Shown: positions 1 to 9,009, numbered from the stretch's first letter. The stretch is 26,772 nt of DNA from Xanthobacteraceae bacterium (GCA_019746355.1 JAIESC010000137.1:1-26772); one strand, 5' to 3'. The notes: generated by a model from the sequence alone, not told the origin. A program made the numbers and translations.

Positions 1-241
1 CGCCGCGGATGCGCGATCCGGGCGGCGGGCCCGGCGGCATGCCGCCGGGCGGCACGTAGTACGGATCGCGGCGCTCGCCCGGGAAGCGGCCCGGCACGTC
101 CTGCGGCGGACGCGGCGGCGGGCCGCCGAAGATCGCCTCGAGCGGGGTGCCGCGGAAGATATTGTCGAACTGGGCGAACGCGGGGGTCGCGGCGCTTACG
201 CCCGCGAGCAGCATCAACGCGATCTTGCCGGATCGGGCCAT
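1..241 (-). CDS. Secreted proline-rich protein, probable DUF2155 family (N-terminal part)
   Basis: The start codon is at 241 on the minus strand and the gene runs off the left edge, so only the first 80 residues are visible. They show a short basic N-terminus, a hydrophobic core (ALMLLAGVSAATPAFA) and an Ala-X-Ala cleavage site near residue 23, followed by a region rich in Pro and Gly (GGPPPRPPQDVPG, PPGGMPPGPPPGS). This matches the N-terminus of DUF2155 proteins, which in Hyphomicrobiales lie just downstream of the NDUFA12 gene, as here. The conserved C-terminal domain lies outside the window, so the family call rests on the leader, the composition and the neighbour. Role unknown; probably periplasmic. 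Confidence 0.6.
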   Translation of the reverse strand, partial: MARSGKIALMLLAGVSAATPAFAQFDNIFRGTPLEAIFGGPPPRPPQDVPGRFPGERRDPYYVPPGGMPPGPPPGSRIRG

Positions 242-344
242 CAAGTGCCCCGGTTAACACGGCGAATGCGGCTGGGAAAGGGCGGCAGCGGCTTCCAACG
301 CTGCCGCGGTGCGAAGTTCCGGATGATGTTGTCCGGCGGACGCG

Positions 345-755
345 TCAGCGGCCCGGATTCCATGCCTTGTAATCGCCGGTCGCCTTCGGGCGCCGGCCCT
401 GAGCCAGCGTCGAGCCGGTCGGACGGTGCGCGGCCGGCGTGCCGGTGAGATTCGGCCGGTGCGGCTTCTGCCACGGCCGCGGCTGGTAGTTCTCCTGCGT
501 CGGCGGCACGTCCACGGTGTGATGCAGCCAGCCGTGCCACGACGGCGGCACCGACGAAGCCTCGGCCTCGCCGTGATAGATCACCCAGCGGCGCTCCATC
601 AGCAGCGTCGGATCGATCTTGCCGCCCTTGGTCCGGTAGTAGCGGTTGCCGAACTCGTCCTCGCCGACCAGCTCGCCGTAGAGGCTGGTCCAGAGCTGCG
701 TGCCGAAGGTCTGGCCGTTCCACCAGGTGAAGAAGCGGAGCAGGAAGGTTTTCAT
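345..755 (-). CDS. NADH:ubiquinone oxidoreductase accessory subunit NDUFA12
   Basis: A 136-residue protein, the usual size for the alphaproteobacterial homologue of mitochondrial complex I subunit NDUFA12 (B17.2). Family hallmarks are visible: the N-terminus MKTFLLRFFTWWNGQTFG, then GTQLWTSLYGELVGEDEFGNRYY, the RRWVIYHGEAEAS motif, SVPPSWHGWLHHTVD with the typical P-x-W-H-x-W-L-H, and a Pro-rich tail ending DYKAWNPGR. The reading frame stays open far upstream, but that part is repeat-encoded and unlike the family, so the start at 755 is preferred. It is an accessory subunit bound to the peripheral arm of complex I. The DUF2155-like gene follows after ~100 bp on the same strand. Confidence 0.92.
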   Translation of the reverse strand: MKTFLLRFFTWWNGQTFGTQLWTSLYGELVGEDEFGNRYYRTKGGKIDPTLLMERRWVIYHGEAEASSVPPSWHGWLHHTVDVPPTQENYQPRPWQKPHRPNLTGTPAAHRPTGSTLAQGRRPKATGDYKAWNPGR

Positions 756-824
756 GAGGGAATTCGCAAAGCGCTCGTGCCGTTGATCGACGCTTTTGCC
801 AGCGCCCTGCTCGGCTGTCCACCC

Positions 825-880
825 AAGCCTGTGCGCCCAAGCCTGTGCGCCCAAGCCTGTGCACCCAAGCCTGTGCACCA
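825..880. repeat. Four-copy 14-bp tandem repeat
   Basis: Four head-to-tail copies of AAGCCTGTGCGCCC occupy 825-838, 839-852, 853-866 and 867-880. Copies 3 and 4 carry A for G at unit position 11, and copy 4 ends in A. The array lies 70 bp upstream of the NDUFA12 start, probably in its 5' leader. It is a minisatellite and a likely length-variable locus; no function is evident. Confidence 0.9.
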
Positions 881-1020
881 GGGCCTGACTCGTGGGACCG
901 CTTTGCTCGGAGGGAAAGGAGGCCGCCGCCCAATCCCGTGTCACCACGGGATCACTCTCACCACTGCGGATGAGCAGCTCGCAGACCGGCGGCCGTTCCT
1001 TTATGGCATCGATGTTCTTG

Positions 1021-1036
1021 TTTTGTCCAGACAAAA
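1021..1036. promoter_or_regulatory. Palindrome TTTTGTC-CA-GACAAAA, possible operator
   Basis: A perfect 7-bp inverted repeat with a 2-bp spacer, AT-richer than its surroundings, about 265 bp upstream of the NDUFA12 start. Its size suits a dimeric regulator. The regulator is not identifiable. Confidence 0.35.
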
Positions 1037-1490
1037 TCGAACGCTCGGCCCGCACCGCGCCGGCCATTCACAGCAAACGGACCGATCCCGTCGGCTGTCC
1101 ACAGAAAGCGCGCGGACGGATACCCAGCCGCACCGCGTCGGCGCTCGCCCTATCCGCTAAGCGCCTGATTGTAGGCGGAGAATCGCGCGCGCTCGGACGA
1201 CACGCCCAAAGCGGCGGAAAACCTGCCGCGCGAAAATGCCGGAAAATTCACAGCCGCCAGATTTCGCCCGATGACGGCCGAAAGCGCGATTTCCGAGCCG
1301 GCCGGAAGCTTATTGGGGATTGACTGTGGTTTTGTGACAAGCGGCTGGGGGAATTGCGACTGAGGGGACTTCCCGAATCTGTTTGTCTTGTCCGATACTT
1401 CCCGAGTTCCCTCTGAGTCGTCCCCGCAGTCCCCACTGTTAACAACCCGCCACAAGCCTTAGTATTTGATTCAAGCTTAGGCGCTACAGC

Positions 1491-1519
1491 TTGACGGGTG
1501 CGGCGAGTCTGTCCTAGCG
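1491..1519 (+). promoter_or_regulatory. Candidate sigma70-type promoter of nrdJ
   Basis: CTTGACG supplies a -35 (TTGACG at 1491-1496), followed by a 17-bp spacer and CTAGCG (1514-1519), a -10 form common in alphaproteobacteria. Transcription from here would give a leader of ~300 nt before nrdJ. No cobalamin riboswitch B12 box and no clear NrdR box were found in the leader. Confidence 0.4.
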
Positions 1520-1824
1520 TTCAAACGTCCGGCGCGGGGTGAGTGTCTTGTCCCCGCCAGGCAACAATCCGCAGACCGACGACAGTCCTCCGCCCGGTTT
1601 AAAGGCTTGGTGGGGAAGAGATTTCTGTCGCCTCGATCGTGCGGAAACAAGGCCTCGTCCAAGGGCCGAAGGGGTCCCGTCAAAGGCCCCCGATGACTAT
1701 GTAAAGGGCGCGTCAAAAACACGGAACGCGGCTGGGGTGCAGGGCCCCGGCCGGAGATAAAATGTCGGCGCCTCTCCTGAATTCAGGACCTGCGGCCGAC
1801 GCACGCACAAGGGGCACTAAAACG

Positions 1825-4800
1825 ATGCGGATCGAACGACGCTACACCAAGGACGGCCAGTCTCCCTACGCGGACATCGCGTTCCGCCTGACCACGAGCG
1901 AGATCAAGAATCCCGACGGCTCGATCGTGTTCAAGGCCGAGAACGTCGAGGTTCCGGAGTTCTGGTCGCAGGTGGCGTCGGACGTGCTGGCGCAGAAGTA
2001 TTTCCGCAAGGCCGGCGTCCCTGCCCGGCTGAAGAAGGTCGAGGAAGAGACCGTCCCCTCCTTCCTGTGGCGCTCGGTTGCCGACCAGGAGGCGCTTGCG
2101 ACCCTGCCCGAGAACGAGCGCGTCATCGGCGAGCGCTCGTCGAAGCAGGTGTTCGATCGCCTGGCCGGCACCTGGACCTACTGGGGCTGGAAGGGCGGCT
2201 ACTTCGACGGCGAGGGAGACGCGCAGGCGTTCTTCGACGAGCTCCGCTTCATGCTCGCCTCGCAGATGTGCGCGCCGAACTCGCCGCAGTGGTTCAACAC
2301 CGGCCTGCACTGGGCCTATGGCATCGACGGCCCGAGCCAGGGCCACTACTACGTCGACTTCAAGACCGGCAAGCTGACCAAGTCCAAGTCGTCCTACGAG
2401 CATCCACAGCCGCACGCCTGCTTCATCCAGTCGATCGCCGACGACCTCGTCAACGAGGGCGGCATCATGGACCTGTGGGTGCGCGAGGCGCGGCTGTTCA
2501 AGTACGGCTCGGGCACCGGCACGAACTTCTCGAGCCTGCGCGCCGAGAACGAGCGGCTCGGCGGCGGCGGCAAGTCGTCCGGCCTGATGTCGTTCCTCAA
2601 GATCGGCGACCGCGCCGCGGGCGCGATCAAGTCCGGCGGCACCACGCGCCGCGCCGCCAAGATGGTGATCGTCGACACCGACCATCCCGACATCGAGCAG
2701 TTCATCGACTGGAAGGTGAAGGAGGAGCAGAAGGTCGCAGCCCTCGTCACCGGCTCCAAGATCAACCAGCGGCACCTCAAGGCCATCATGAAGGCCTGCG
2801 TGAACTGCGAGGGGCCGGGCGACGACTGCTTCCTGCCGGACAAGAACCCGGCGCTGAAGCGCGAGATCAAGCTCGCCCGCAAGAGCCTCGTGCCGGACAA
2901 CCTGATCCAGCGCGTGATCCAGTTCGCCAGGCAGGGCTACACCGACATCGACTTCCCGATCTACGACACCGATTGGGACAGCGAGGCCTATCTGACCGTC
3001 TCCGGCCAGAACTCCAACAACTCGGTGCGCGTCACCGACGAGTTCCTGAAGGCGGTCGAGGCCGACGGCTCGTGGGATCTCACCTGGCGCACCAAGCCCG
3101 GCAAGATCGCCAAGACGCTGAAGGCGCGCGAGCTGTGGGAGAAGATCGGCTACGCCGCCTGGGCCTGCGCCGATCCGGGCCTGCAGTACCACACCACGGT
3201 CAACGACTGGCACACCTGCCCGGCCTCGGGTCCGATCCGCGGATCGAACCCCTGCTCCGAATACATGTTCCTCGACGATACCGCCTGCAATCTCGCCTCG
3301 CTGAACCTGCTCAGGTTCCGCGACGAGAAGACCGGGGCGTTCGACGTCGCGGGCTATGAGCACGTGGTGCGGCTCTGGACCGTCGTGCTCGAGATCTCGG
3401 TGCTGATGGCGCAGTTCCCGTCCAAGGAAATCGCCCAGCTTTCGTATGAGTACCGCACGCTCGGCCTCGGCTACGCCAACATCGGCGGCCTCCTGATGTC
3501 GTCCGGCATCGGCTACGACAGCGACGCCGGCCGCGCGATCGGCGGCGCGCTCACCGCGATCATGACCGGCGTCAGCTACGCGACGTCCGCCGAGATGGCG
3601 AAGGAGCTCGGCCCGTTCCCCGGCTACAAGAAGAACCGCGAGCACATGCTGCGCGTGGTCCGCAACCACCGCCGCGCCGCGCATGGCGAACGTGCCGGTT
3701 ACGAGAAGGTCGCAACCCCGCCGGTGCCGCTCGATCATGGCGGGATCGCCGCGACCCACGCCGGCTATCACGCGCTCTCGGCGCACGCGAAGGCCGCCTG
3801 GGACAACGCGCTGAAGCTCGGCGAGGAGCACGGCTACCGCAACGCGCAGGCCACCGTGATTGCCCCGACCGGCACCATCGGCCTCGTCATGGACTGCGAC
3901 ACCACCGGCATCGAGCCCGACTTCGCGCTGGTGAAGTTCAAGAAGCTCGCCGGCGGCGGCTACTTCAAGATCATCAACCGCGCCGTGCCCGAGGCGCTGC
4001 GCGCGCTCGGCTACAGCGAAAGCCAGATCGGCGAGATCGAGGCCTACGCGGTCGGCCACGGCTCGCTCGGCCAGGCCCCCGGCATCAACCACACCACGCT
4101 CAAGGCCAAGGGCTTCACCGACGACGCCATCGCCAAGATCGAAAAGGCGCTTCCGACCGCCTTCGACATCAAGTTCGCCTTCAACAAGTGGACGCTCGGC
4201 GAGGACTTCCTCAAGGCCACGCTCCACGTCCCGGCCGAGCAGCTGGCGCTGCCGACCTTCGACCTGCTGACGCACCTTGGTTTCAGCAAGCGCGAGGTCG
4301 AGGCCGCCAACATCCACGTCTGCGGCGCGATGACCGTCGAGGGTGCCCCGCACCTCAAGGCCGAGCACTACAACGTGTTCGACTGCGCCAACCCGTGCGG
4401 CAAGATCGGCAAGCGCTATCTCTCGGTCGAGAGCCACATCCGCATGATGGCGGCGGCGCAGCCGTTCATCTCGGGCGCGATCTCCAAGACCATCAACATG
4501 CCGAACGACGCGACGGTGGAGGACTGCAAGTCCGCCTACCTCCTGTCGTGGAAGCTCGCGCTCAAGGCCAACGCGCTCTACCGCGACGGCAGCAAGCTCA
4601 GCCAGCCGCTGCAGAGCCAGCTCATCGCCGACGAGGAGGATGAGGACGACGCCCAAGAATCTGGAGTGCAGGCGTTCATCGACAAGCCGCAGGCCGCGCG
4701 CGCGGCGATTGCCGCCGAGCGCGTGGTCGAGAAGATCGTCGAGCGCATCACCGTGCTGCGCGAGCGCGAGAAGCTCCCCGGCCGGCGCAAGGGCTACACC

Positions 4801-5565
4801 CAGAAGGCCGTGGTCGGCGGGCACAAGGTGTATCTGCGCACCGGCGAGTACGAAGACGGCCGGCTCGGCGAGATCTTCATCGACATGCACAAGGAGGGCG
4901 CCGCTCTCCGGTCGTTGCTCAACAACTTCGCCATCGCCATCTCGCTGGGTCTGCAGTACGGCGTCCCGCTGGAAGAGTACGTCGACGCCTTCACCTTCAC
5001 CCGCTTCGAGCCCGCGGGCCCGGTGCAGGGCAACGACACCATCAAGTACGCGACCTCGATCCTCGACTACGTGTTCCGGGAGCTTGCGATCTCCTACATC
5101 GATCGCTTCGACCTCGCCCACGTCGATCCGAGCGAGGCGGACTACGGCGCGCTCGGCAAGGGCGAGACCGAAGGCCGCCAGGAGGCCCCCGGCGCCAAGT
5201 ACGTGTCGAAGGGCCTGACCCGCTCGCGCACCGACAAGCTCCAGGTGGTGGCGAGCGCTGGCCCCGCGCCGTCCGACGCGCCGACGCGCGCGGTCGCGGC
5301 CAACGTCACGGCGCTGCACGCCGCGGGCGCGACCGCGCTCAAGGCCGAGCCCGAGGCGAAGCTGTCGCCGGCGCAGGCGCTGGAAAATCTCGCCTGGCAG
5401 GAGCCGAAGCGGGATGCGAAGGCGCAGGTCGCGGAGCGGAGAGCCGAGGCCAAGGCCAAGGGCTACGAGGGCGAGATGTGCGGCGAGTGCATGAACTTCA
5501 CGCTGGTGCGGAACGGCACATGCATGAAGTGCGACACGTGCGGTTCGACAACCGGGTGCTCATGA
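1825..5565 (+). CDS. nrdJ: Vitamin B12-dependent (class II) ribonucleoside-diphosphate reductase
   Basis: Reduces ribonucleotides to deoxyribonucleotides with adenosylcobalamin as radical source, so needs neither oxygen nor a second subunit. The 1246-residue length fits the long alphaproteobacterial NrdJ. Visible signatures are the substrate motif [12 protein letters not shown] (~152-163), Cys199 (PHACFIQS) pairing with Cys488 ([10 protein letters not shown]), the thiyl-radical Cys477 within NPCSEY (Asn475, Glu479), and the phosphate loop APTGTIGL. Cys477 to Cys488 keeps the 11-residue spacing typical of class II. A TSCPD-like domain follows ([18 protein letters not shown]), then a Cys-rich tail (CGEC, later CMKCDTC, ending GCS) that probably serves thioredoxin-type re-reduction or zinc binding. 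The start is placed at MRIERRYT, as in homologues, with AAGGGG upstream; an in-frame ATG at 1762 behind GGAG is a real alternative adding 21 residues. Confidence 0.97.
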   Translation: MRIERRYTKDGQSPYADIAFRLTTSEIKNPDGSIVFKAENVEVPEFWSQVASDVLAQKYFRKAGVPARLKKVEEETVPSFLWRSVADQEALATLPENERVIGERSSKQVFDRLAGTWTYWGWKGGYFDGEGDAQAFFDELRFMLASQMCAPNSPQWFNTGLHWAYGIDGPSQGHYYVDFKTGKLTKSKSSYEHPQPHACFIQSIADDLVNEGGIMDLWVREARLFKYGSGTGTNFSSLRAENERLGGGGKSSGLMSFLKIGDRAAGAIKSGGTTRRAAKMVIVDTDHPDIEQFIDWKVKEEQKVAALVTGSKINQRHLKAIMKACVNCEGPGDDCFLPDKNPALKREIKLARKSLVPDNLIQRVIQFARQGYTDIDFPIYDTDWDSEAYLTVSGQNSNNSVRVTDEFLKAVEADGSWDLTWRTKPGKIAKTLKARELWEKIGYAAWACADPGLQYHTTVNDWHTCPASGPIRGSNPCSEYMFLDDTACNLASLNLLRFRDEKTGAFDVAGYEHVVRLWTVVLEISVLMAQFPSKEIAQLSYEYRTLGLGYANIGGLLMSSGIGYDSDAGRAIGGALTAIMTGVSYATSAEMAKELGPFPGYKKNREHMLRVVRNHRRAAHGERAGYEKVATPPVPLDHGGIAATHAGYHALSAHAKAAWDNALKLGEEHGYRNAQATVIAPTGTIGLVMDCDTTGIEPDFALVKFKKLAGGGYFKIINRAVPEALRALGYSESQIGEIEAYAVGHGSLGQAPGINHTTLKAKGFTDDAIAKIEKALPTAFDIKFAFNKWTLGEDFLKATLHVPAEQLALPTFDLLTHLGFSKREVEAANIHVCGAMTVEGAPHLKAEHYNVFDCANPCGKIGKRYLSVESHIRMMAAAQPFISGAISKTINMPNDATVEDCKSAYLLSWKLALKANALYRDGSKLSQPLQSQLIADEEDEDDAQESGVQAFIDKPQAARAAIAAERVVEKIVERITVLREREKLPGRRKGYTQKAVVGGHKVYLRTGEYEDGRLGEIFIDMHKEGAALRSLLNNFAIAISLGLQYGVPLEEYVDAFTFTRFEPAGPVQGNDTIKYATSILDYVFRELAISYIDRFDLAHVDPSEADYGALGKGETEGRQEAPGAKYVSKGLTRSRTDKLQVVASAGPAPSDAPTRAVAANVTALHAAGATALKAEPEAKLSPAQALENLAWQEPKRDAKAQVAERRAEAKAKGYEGEMCGECMNFTLVRNGTCMKCDTCGSTTGCS

Positions 5566-5618
5566 TCATTCCGTGTTGATGCAACGGCTTAGCTGAAGTT
5601 CTGCAACGTCAATATAGC

Positions 5619-5657
5619 ATCCGGTCTGCGGTTTATTCCGCAGACCGGATTTGCTTG
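5619..5657 (+). terminator. Rho-independent-type terminator after nrdJ
   Basis: Perfect 13-bp stem ATCCGGTCTGCGG (5619-5631) with CCGCAGACCGGAT (5638-5650), 6-nt loop TTTATT, then TTGCTTG. It lies 54 bp past the nrdJ stop. The T tract is short but the stem is very stable. Confidence 0.75.
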
Positions 5658-5783
5658 TGTGCCCGGCCGCCGGCAATCAGGTCGTGTTCGGCCTCATCGG
5701 CTCACTCCTGGGTCGGACGCCTCGTGGTATGATGGAGGCATGCCGAAGGTCTGCACCATCATCCAGGGCGACGATCCGCTGGG

Positions 5784-6035
5784 CTATGACGGCGACGTTT
5801 TCACTCGTGTTGAAGTGCCCGCCTCCTTCAGAGCGCGCAGCGCACGGTCGACGACGCTCATGTCGTTTCCAACGTGCACGCCATCGCCCTTACCCTTCGG
5901 GTAGTACCCCGGCAGATCCACCGTGACGCTTTGGCCCTTGTACGCGACCTTGAACGGCCGCACGCCGCGCGTCAGGGTCTCGCCCGTCTCGGGCGAGGAC
6001 ATCGTCTTCGGAAGAGTTCCTGCCTTGGTTGCCAT
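5784..6035 (-). CDS. Small MqsA/YgiT-like protein, putative antitoxin (no Zn cysteines)
   Basis: An 83-residue protein preceded by a strong ribosome site (GGAAGGAGAAG, ~8 nt before the ATG). Residues ~10-60 carry SPETGETLTRGVRPFKV, YKGQSVTVDLPGYYP and DGVHVGNDM, the pattern of short proteins often grouped with MqsA-family antitoxins: the N-terminal fold in which the CPxCG zinc ligands have become SPETG. No C-terminal HTH follows. The tail after ALRALKE is low in resemblance and may come from fused sequence. It sits 108 bp downstream of abiEii on the same strand, inside the accessory block. Antitoxin function is inference; no adjacent MqsR-like toxin is seen. Confidence 0.6.
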   Translation of the reverse strand: MATKAGTLPKTMSSPETGETLTRGVRPFKVAYKGQSVTVDLPGYYPKGKGDGVHVGNDMSVVDRALRALKEAGTSTRVKTSPS

Positions 6036-6143
6036 GGCTACTTCTCCTTCCCCAACCCGATCTCAGTCGGCACCATAATGGTGGCAACTGAGGAGAATGT
6101 AAGTTCATCGAGTAGCGGTCGGAGCGGACTGCGGACAGGTAGG

Positions 6144-7004
6144 CTATCTGGATTTTTGCGTCGGCGTAGCCCGCCTGTCTAGGACGTCGAGAAGCTCCCG
6201 CCTGACGCGTTCGGCCGCGGCATCGATGTCGAATCCAACGCCGGCCCGGAGCATCTGGTGCAAGTCGTTCCTGAATGAGACCAGCTTCAGCTTGCGATCG
6301 AGATCACGCCGGAAGGCGTCGGCATCGACAGCCGATCCCTCCGCTTCCATGTATCTCCGAAAGGCGTGCACAATCCGGTCCGGGTCAGGCACGTGACTGA
6401 GCGAAGAGCCGGTCAGCGCCCGGTCGAGGTCGAACAGATCACGCGACTGGTCGCGCTGCAGCAGTGCTCGAAGCTTGGTTCCGAGCATTTCGTCGATATC
6501 GTAGGTGCGCAGCATGACCGTGTCGGGACCGGCCTCGAACGGAATGTCGGCGATCTTGAAGACAGGTTCGTGCTCGGAGCAATTCACCTCTATCTTCAGC
6601 CTGGCGGAGCCTGTCCCAGGTTGGGTCGGCTGATAGGGATAGTTCTGGCGAATGATCTGCGACTTCAGAACAAGATTGCGCACGCCGACAACGGCTCCGT
6701 CGATCAGCCGACGAGGACCCGAGTTCATAATCGGTCGTATGGCTCGGACCAGACGCTCTCTGACGACGGCCGGCCGCCTCCGCTGAACCAGGACGAGGTC
6801 GATATCTTCCGAGTAGCGCGCCGCCGGCGCGAGGTGGACCTTGTGGAGCGCGGTGCCGCCACGCATCGCGAGGTTGGCGCGCAGGAATTCATCATTGAAG
6901 ATCGCCGTCATGCATCGCGTGATCAGCAAATCCTGCTCGACCTGAGCATCGCTCGACCAGGGAGCGTGCTCTCGCCATGCAATGATTTCGCGTTGGGGGA
7001 TCAA
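6144..7004 (-). CDS. abiEii: AbiEii/AbiGii-family nucleotidyltransferase toxin
   Basis: Toxin of a type IV toxin-antitoxin / abortive phage infection system, 286 residues. Family motifs: I, GGTALHK (Gly49-Lys55); II, SEDIDLVLV with metal-binding Asp67 and Asp69; III, LKIEVN (Lys137, Asn141); IV, the C-terminal signature GTKLRALLQRDQSRDLFDLDRA (~175-196). AbiEii proteins use NTPs, and characterised homologues (AbiEii, MenT) transfer nucleotides to RNA such as tRNA and stop growth. All catalytic positions appear intact. The gene overlaps the upstream antitoxin gene by ATGA (7001-7004), so antitoxin is translated first and the two are coupled. Confidence 0.93.
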   Translation of the reverse strand: MIPQREIIAWREHAPWSSDAQVEQDLLITRCMTAIFNDEFLRANLAMRGGTALHKVHLAPAARYSEDIDLVLVQRRRPAVVRERLVRAIRPIMNSGPRRLIDGAVVGVRNLVLKSQIIRQNYPYQPTQPGTGSARLKIEVNCSEHEPVFKIADIPFEAGPDTVMLRTYDIDEMLGTKLRALLQRDQSRDLFDLDRALTGSSLSHVPDPDRIVHAFRRYMEAEGSAVDADAFRRDLDRKLKLVSFRNDLHQMLRAGVGFDIDAAAERVRRELLDVLDRRATPTQKSR

Positions 7005-7768
7005 GCCACAGCCTCAAGGTTCGCGTTCATCTGGACACCCCACTGCGTATCGACCTCAGCCGGGCCGCCGCCGCGATCCAGCGGGACGGCCGCGAGTTTC
7101 TTGCCCGCTAGCCATTCGTGGACCACCGGCGTGAGCTTCTCCTGACCGGCTCGATCAAGCAGGAAGCCCAGGCGCTGCGCGGGCGCGACGATTGGGCTTG
7201 CATCGAGGGCCTTCCGAAGGTCACGGCGCGAGATGCTCGCCGCCAAGTCGGCAAGGATCAAGAGCGCCTGCCCGGGGCTGCACGGCGCGTAGGTCGCCAG
7301 GTCGATCGCGGTCAGGGGGGGGTTGCTGACGCGAAGCGGCGCCCAGAGCCCCTGTTTCGTGGAGACCAGGTCCTCGGGGACGTGGGTTTTCTGAAAGAAG
7401 CGCAGACGCAGTCTTCCGCACTTGATCGGCCGCATCCACCTGGAAACCACGACCTGCGTTTCCATGGGTGCGAAGTGCGACGAGCCAGCGTCGGCCGCCG
7501 CCGACAAGAGGCCCAGGTAATAGCTCTGCCCGAGGTGTCGCATGAAGTCGTCGAGCCACCACTCGACGGGCGGCAGCCCCATGCTCCGATGCTCCGGCGG
7601 GACGATCACAAATGCCGGCGACTTGGTCAGCAGCCGCCGGACCGCGCCCTTTGCCGCCAGCCTCCTCAGGGCGGCTTCCACCGCGCGGCTGCCCTGTCGA
7701 CGCGGGATCTCCTCCGCGGAGAAAAACAGCCGTCCGCTCGCTTGAACCCGTTCGACGAAGCGCTCCAT
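7001..7768 (-). CDS. abiEi: AbiEi-family antitoxin / autorepressor
   Basis: Cognate antitoxin, 255 residues from MERFVERV. The N-terminal ~70 residues form a winged-HTH-like domain (FFSAEEIPRRQGSRAVEAALRRLAAKGAVRRLL), followed by the AbiEi C-terminal domain with PPEHRSMGLPPVEWWLDDFM, YYLGLLSAAADAGSSHF and LVSTKQGLWAPLRVSNPPLTAIDL, all characteristic of the family. Characterised AbiEi proteins neutralise AbiEii without direct complex formation and repress their own promoter by binding inverted repeats. In-frame ATGs at 7780 and 7789 lie inside the large palindrome; 7768 is chosen because it leaves the palindrome wholly upstream. None of the three has a clear ribosome site. Confidence 0.9.
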   Translation of the reverse strand: MERFVERVQASGRLFFSAEEIPRRQGSRAVEAALRRLAAKGAVRRLLTKSPAFVIVPPEHRSMGLPPVEWWLDDFMRHLGQSYYLGLLSAAADAGSSHFAPMETQVVVSRWMRPIKCGRLRLRFFQKTHVPEDLVSTKQGLWAPLRVSNPPLTAIDLATYAPCSPGQALLILADLAASISRRDLRKALDASPIVAPAQRLGFLLDRAGQEKLTPVVHEWLAGKKLAAVPLDRGGGPAEVDTQWGVQMNANLEAVA

Positions 7769-7813
7769 GCTATCTGCCATTCGCAACATATATCGTTGCG
7801 TATGGTAGATAGC
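7769..7813 (-). promoter_or_regulatory. 45-bp palindrome at the abiE start, likely AbiEi operator
   Basis: Arms GCTATCTGCCATTCGCAAC (7769-7787) and GTTGCGTATGGTAGATAGC (7795-7813) match at 17 of 19 positions around the 7-bp centre ATATATC. The palindrome abuts the MERF start codon and contains two further in-frame ATGs. AbiEi autoregulation through inverted repeats is known, so this is the obvious operator; it could also fold as an RNA hairpin limiting antitoxin translation. Confidence 0.75.
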
Positions 7814-8041
7814 AATCGCGGCGGCTTTTGAGAGAACCAGCGTGGTTAGGACTCCGGCTAACTCCGAACACGCTGCCGTTAACCATCACCGGCTTTGATT
7901 TTTACGCCGATGGTTGACCCCGTGGAGGCCCATGCCCATGTTGTTACTACCGGTTCTGTGCAGCGAATTGCACGGTTTCAAACGAGATGACACTAACAGG
8001 CGCGAAACGCCTCGAAATCGCACCAGATTGAACGAGATCGC

Positions 8042-9001
8042 ATGCTGACGACCTTGGAATGGGAGCAGCGCCGGCACCTGGACGAGCTCGGCGAGCTCTG
8101 GGGAAGGCTCGCGCCGCTGCTGCAAGCGCGACACCGGTTCGCCGGCGGCGTCTCGTGGAAGGAGGTGAAGGGTTACACCTACCTCACCCGTTACCGGACC
8201 GACCCGGTCACCCACGTCAAGAAGTTCGAGTATCTCGGCAAGCGCAACGCGGAAACCGAGCGGACCTACGCGGATTTCTTGAGCGAGCGCGCTGAGGTCG
8301 ACGCCAAGATCGAGCCGCTGGAACGGCGGATGGAGATGTCGGGGCGCGTCGCCAAGGCGCTCCGTTTGGGGCGGCTGCCGACGCCCGGCGCTGACGCGCT
8401 GCGCGCCATCTGGCGCGCCGGCCTCAATGAAAATTTTGTCGTGACGGACGGCGCCAACGTCGCCGCCTACGAGCTGCAGGCCGGCGTGTTCGACAACGAA
8501 TGGCCCGTGCATGCTGAAGAGCTCCATCTGATGTCGCTTGCGCCCCAGCTGGACGACGACGACATCGACGATCTCAGGCGGGCACTTGTTTCCGTGGACC
8601 GCAGCTACCGCTACTCCAAGCAGCTCTCTGCCTTCGTCTCTTCCGCCGACGAATACATAGTCCACGTCGATGCCAAGCGCGATATGGAAGATGTGTTTAC
8701 CGCGCGCGGTGGCGCGCTGGTGCGCGAAGCAGTCGACTGGTCGCTTGCGCTGCCGTCGTTGACGCTGATGGCAATCGGATTCAACGGCCGACCGACCTCG
8801 GCATCGTTCCTCGATCCTCGCGCATTTCTCGTGCTCGGCTGCTGCGCCGCCGACCCGAACTCCACTATGCGCCAACAGGCCGAGGCCGTCGCGCGCATCA
8901 TTCCGCCGGACGAAATGCCGGGGCCGATTCCGTGGGAGTTCGCGGAGCTGTCACCAATTCTACAGGACGCGATCGGGAATGCTGGCGTGCCTCGCATGTG
9001 A
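8042..9001 (+). CDS. GSU2403-like nucleotidyltransferase-fold protein, apparently inactive
   Basis: A 319-residue soluble protein. Its plan follows the GSU2403-type nucleotidyltransferase-fold family (cf. PF12281): an N-terminal YLTRYRTDP...KKFEYLGKR segment (~47-68), a helical linker, then NFVVTDGANVAAYELQAGV (~131-149) where the family has a VVGTNALYAYE-like strand-turn, and later SADEYIVHVD and SFLDPRAFLVL. The positions expected to bind metal (a D-x-D after the YE motif) and the basic HK near the C-terminus are missing: ~155-165 reads PVHAEELHLMS and ~259-268 reads PRAFLVLGCC. It is probably a catalytically dead relative. Its own promoter is not obvious, and the ribosome site is weak. It lies between the AbiE pair and the recombinase operon, reading with the operon. 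Confidence 0.6.
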   Translation: MLTTLEWEQRRHLDELGELWGRLAPLLQARHRFAGGVSWKEVKGYTYLTRYRTDPVTHVKKFEYLGKRNAETERTYADFLSERAEVDAKIEPLERRMEMSGRVAKALRLGRLPTPGADALRAIWRAGLNENFVVTDGANVAAYELQAGVFDNEWPVHAEELHLMSLAPQLDDDDIDDLRRALVSVDRSYRYSKQLSAFVSSADEYIVHVDAKRDMEDVFTARGGALVREAVDWSLALPSLTLMAIGFNGRPTSASFLDPRAFLVLGCCAADPNSTMRQQAEAVARIIPPDEMPGPIPWEFAELSPILQDAIGNAGVPRM

Positions 9002-9009
9002 GCTCGTCA

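Larger units (their letters stand above)
756..1490. other. Divergent intergenic region between NDUFA12 and nrdJ
   Basis: No convincing gene is present. Contents: the tandem repeat at 825-880; a perfect palindrome TTTTGTC-CA-GACAAAA at 1021-1036; and a direct repeat ACTTCCCGA at 1368-1376 and 1397-1405, enclosed by imperfect inverted arms (CGACTGAGGGGA near 1357 against TCCCTCTGAGTCG near 1408). Reading frames crossing it on both strands have no family resemblance and look like products of high GC. The region presumably holds the promoters for the minus-strand NDUFA12 gene. Confidence 0.5.

Noticed and set aside
825..880. CRISPR array
   Set aside because: The units are contiguous 14-mers without spacers.
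1520..1824. Cobalamin riboswitch in the nrdJ leader
   Set aside because: Expected because the enzyme needs B12, but neither the B12 box nor the conserved core could be found.
1783..5319. Minus-strand open frame of 1178 codons opposite nrdJ
   Set aside because: Its low-complexity composition (Ala, Arg, Gly, Val, Leu, Asp, Glu) is what codons with G/C third positions give when read antisense; no family motif, and nrdJ is certain.
5651..5926. Plus-strand small genes of 81-91 codons after nrdJ
   Set aside because: Their second halves are antisense to the better-supported MqsA-like gene, and the GGAGG before the ATG at 5740 is only one base away, too close to act as its ribosome site.
8042..9001. 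Active nucleotidyltransferase toxin
   Set aside because: The metal-binding acidic motif that would be needed is absent, so it is described as a degenerate relative.
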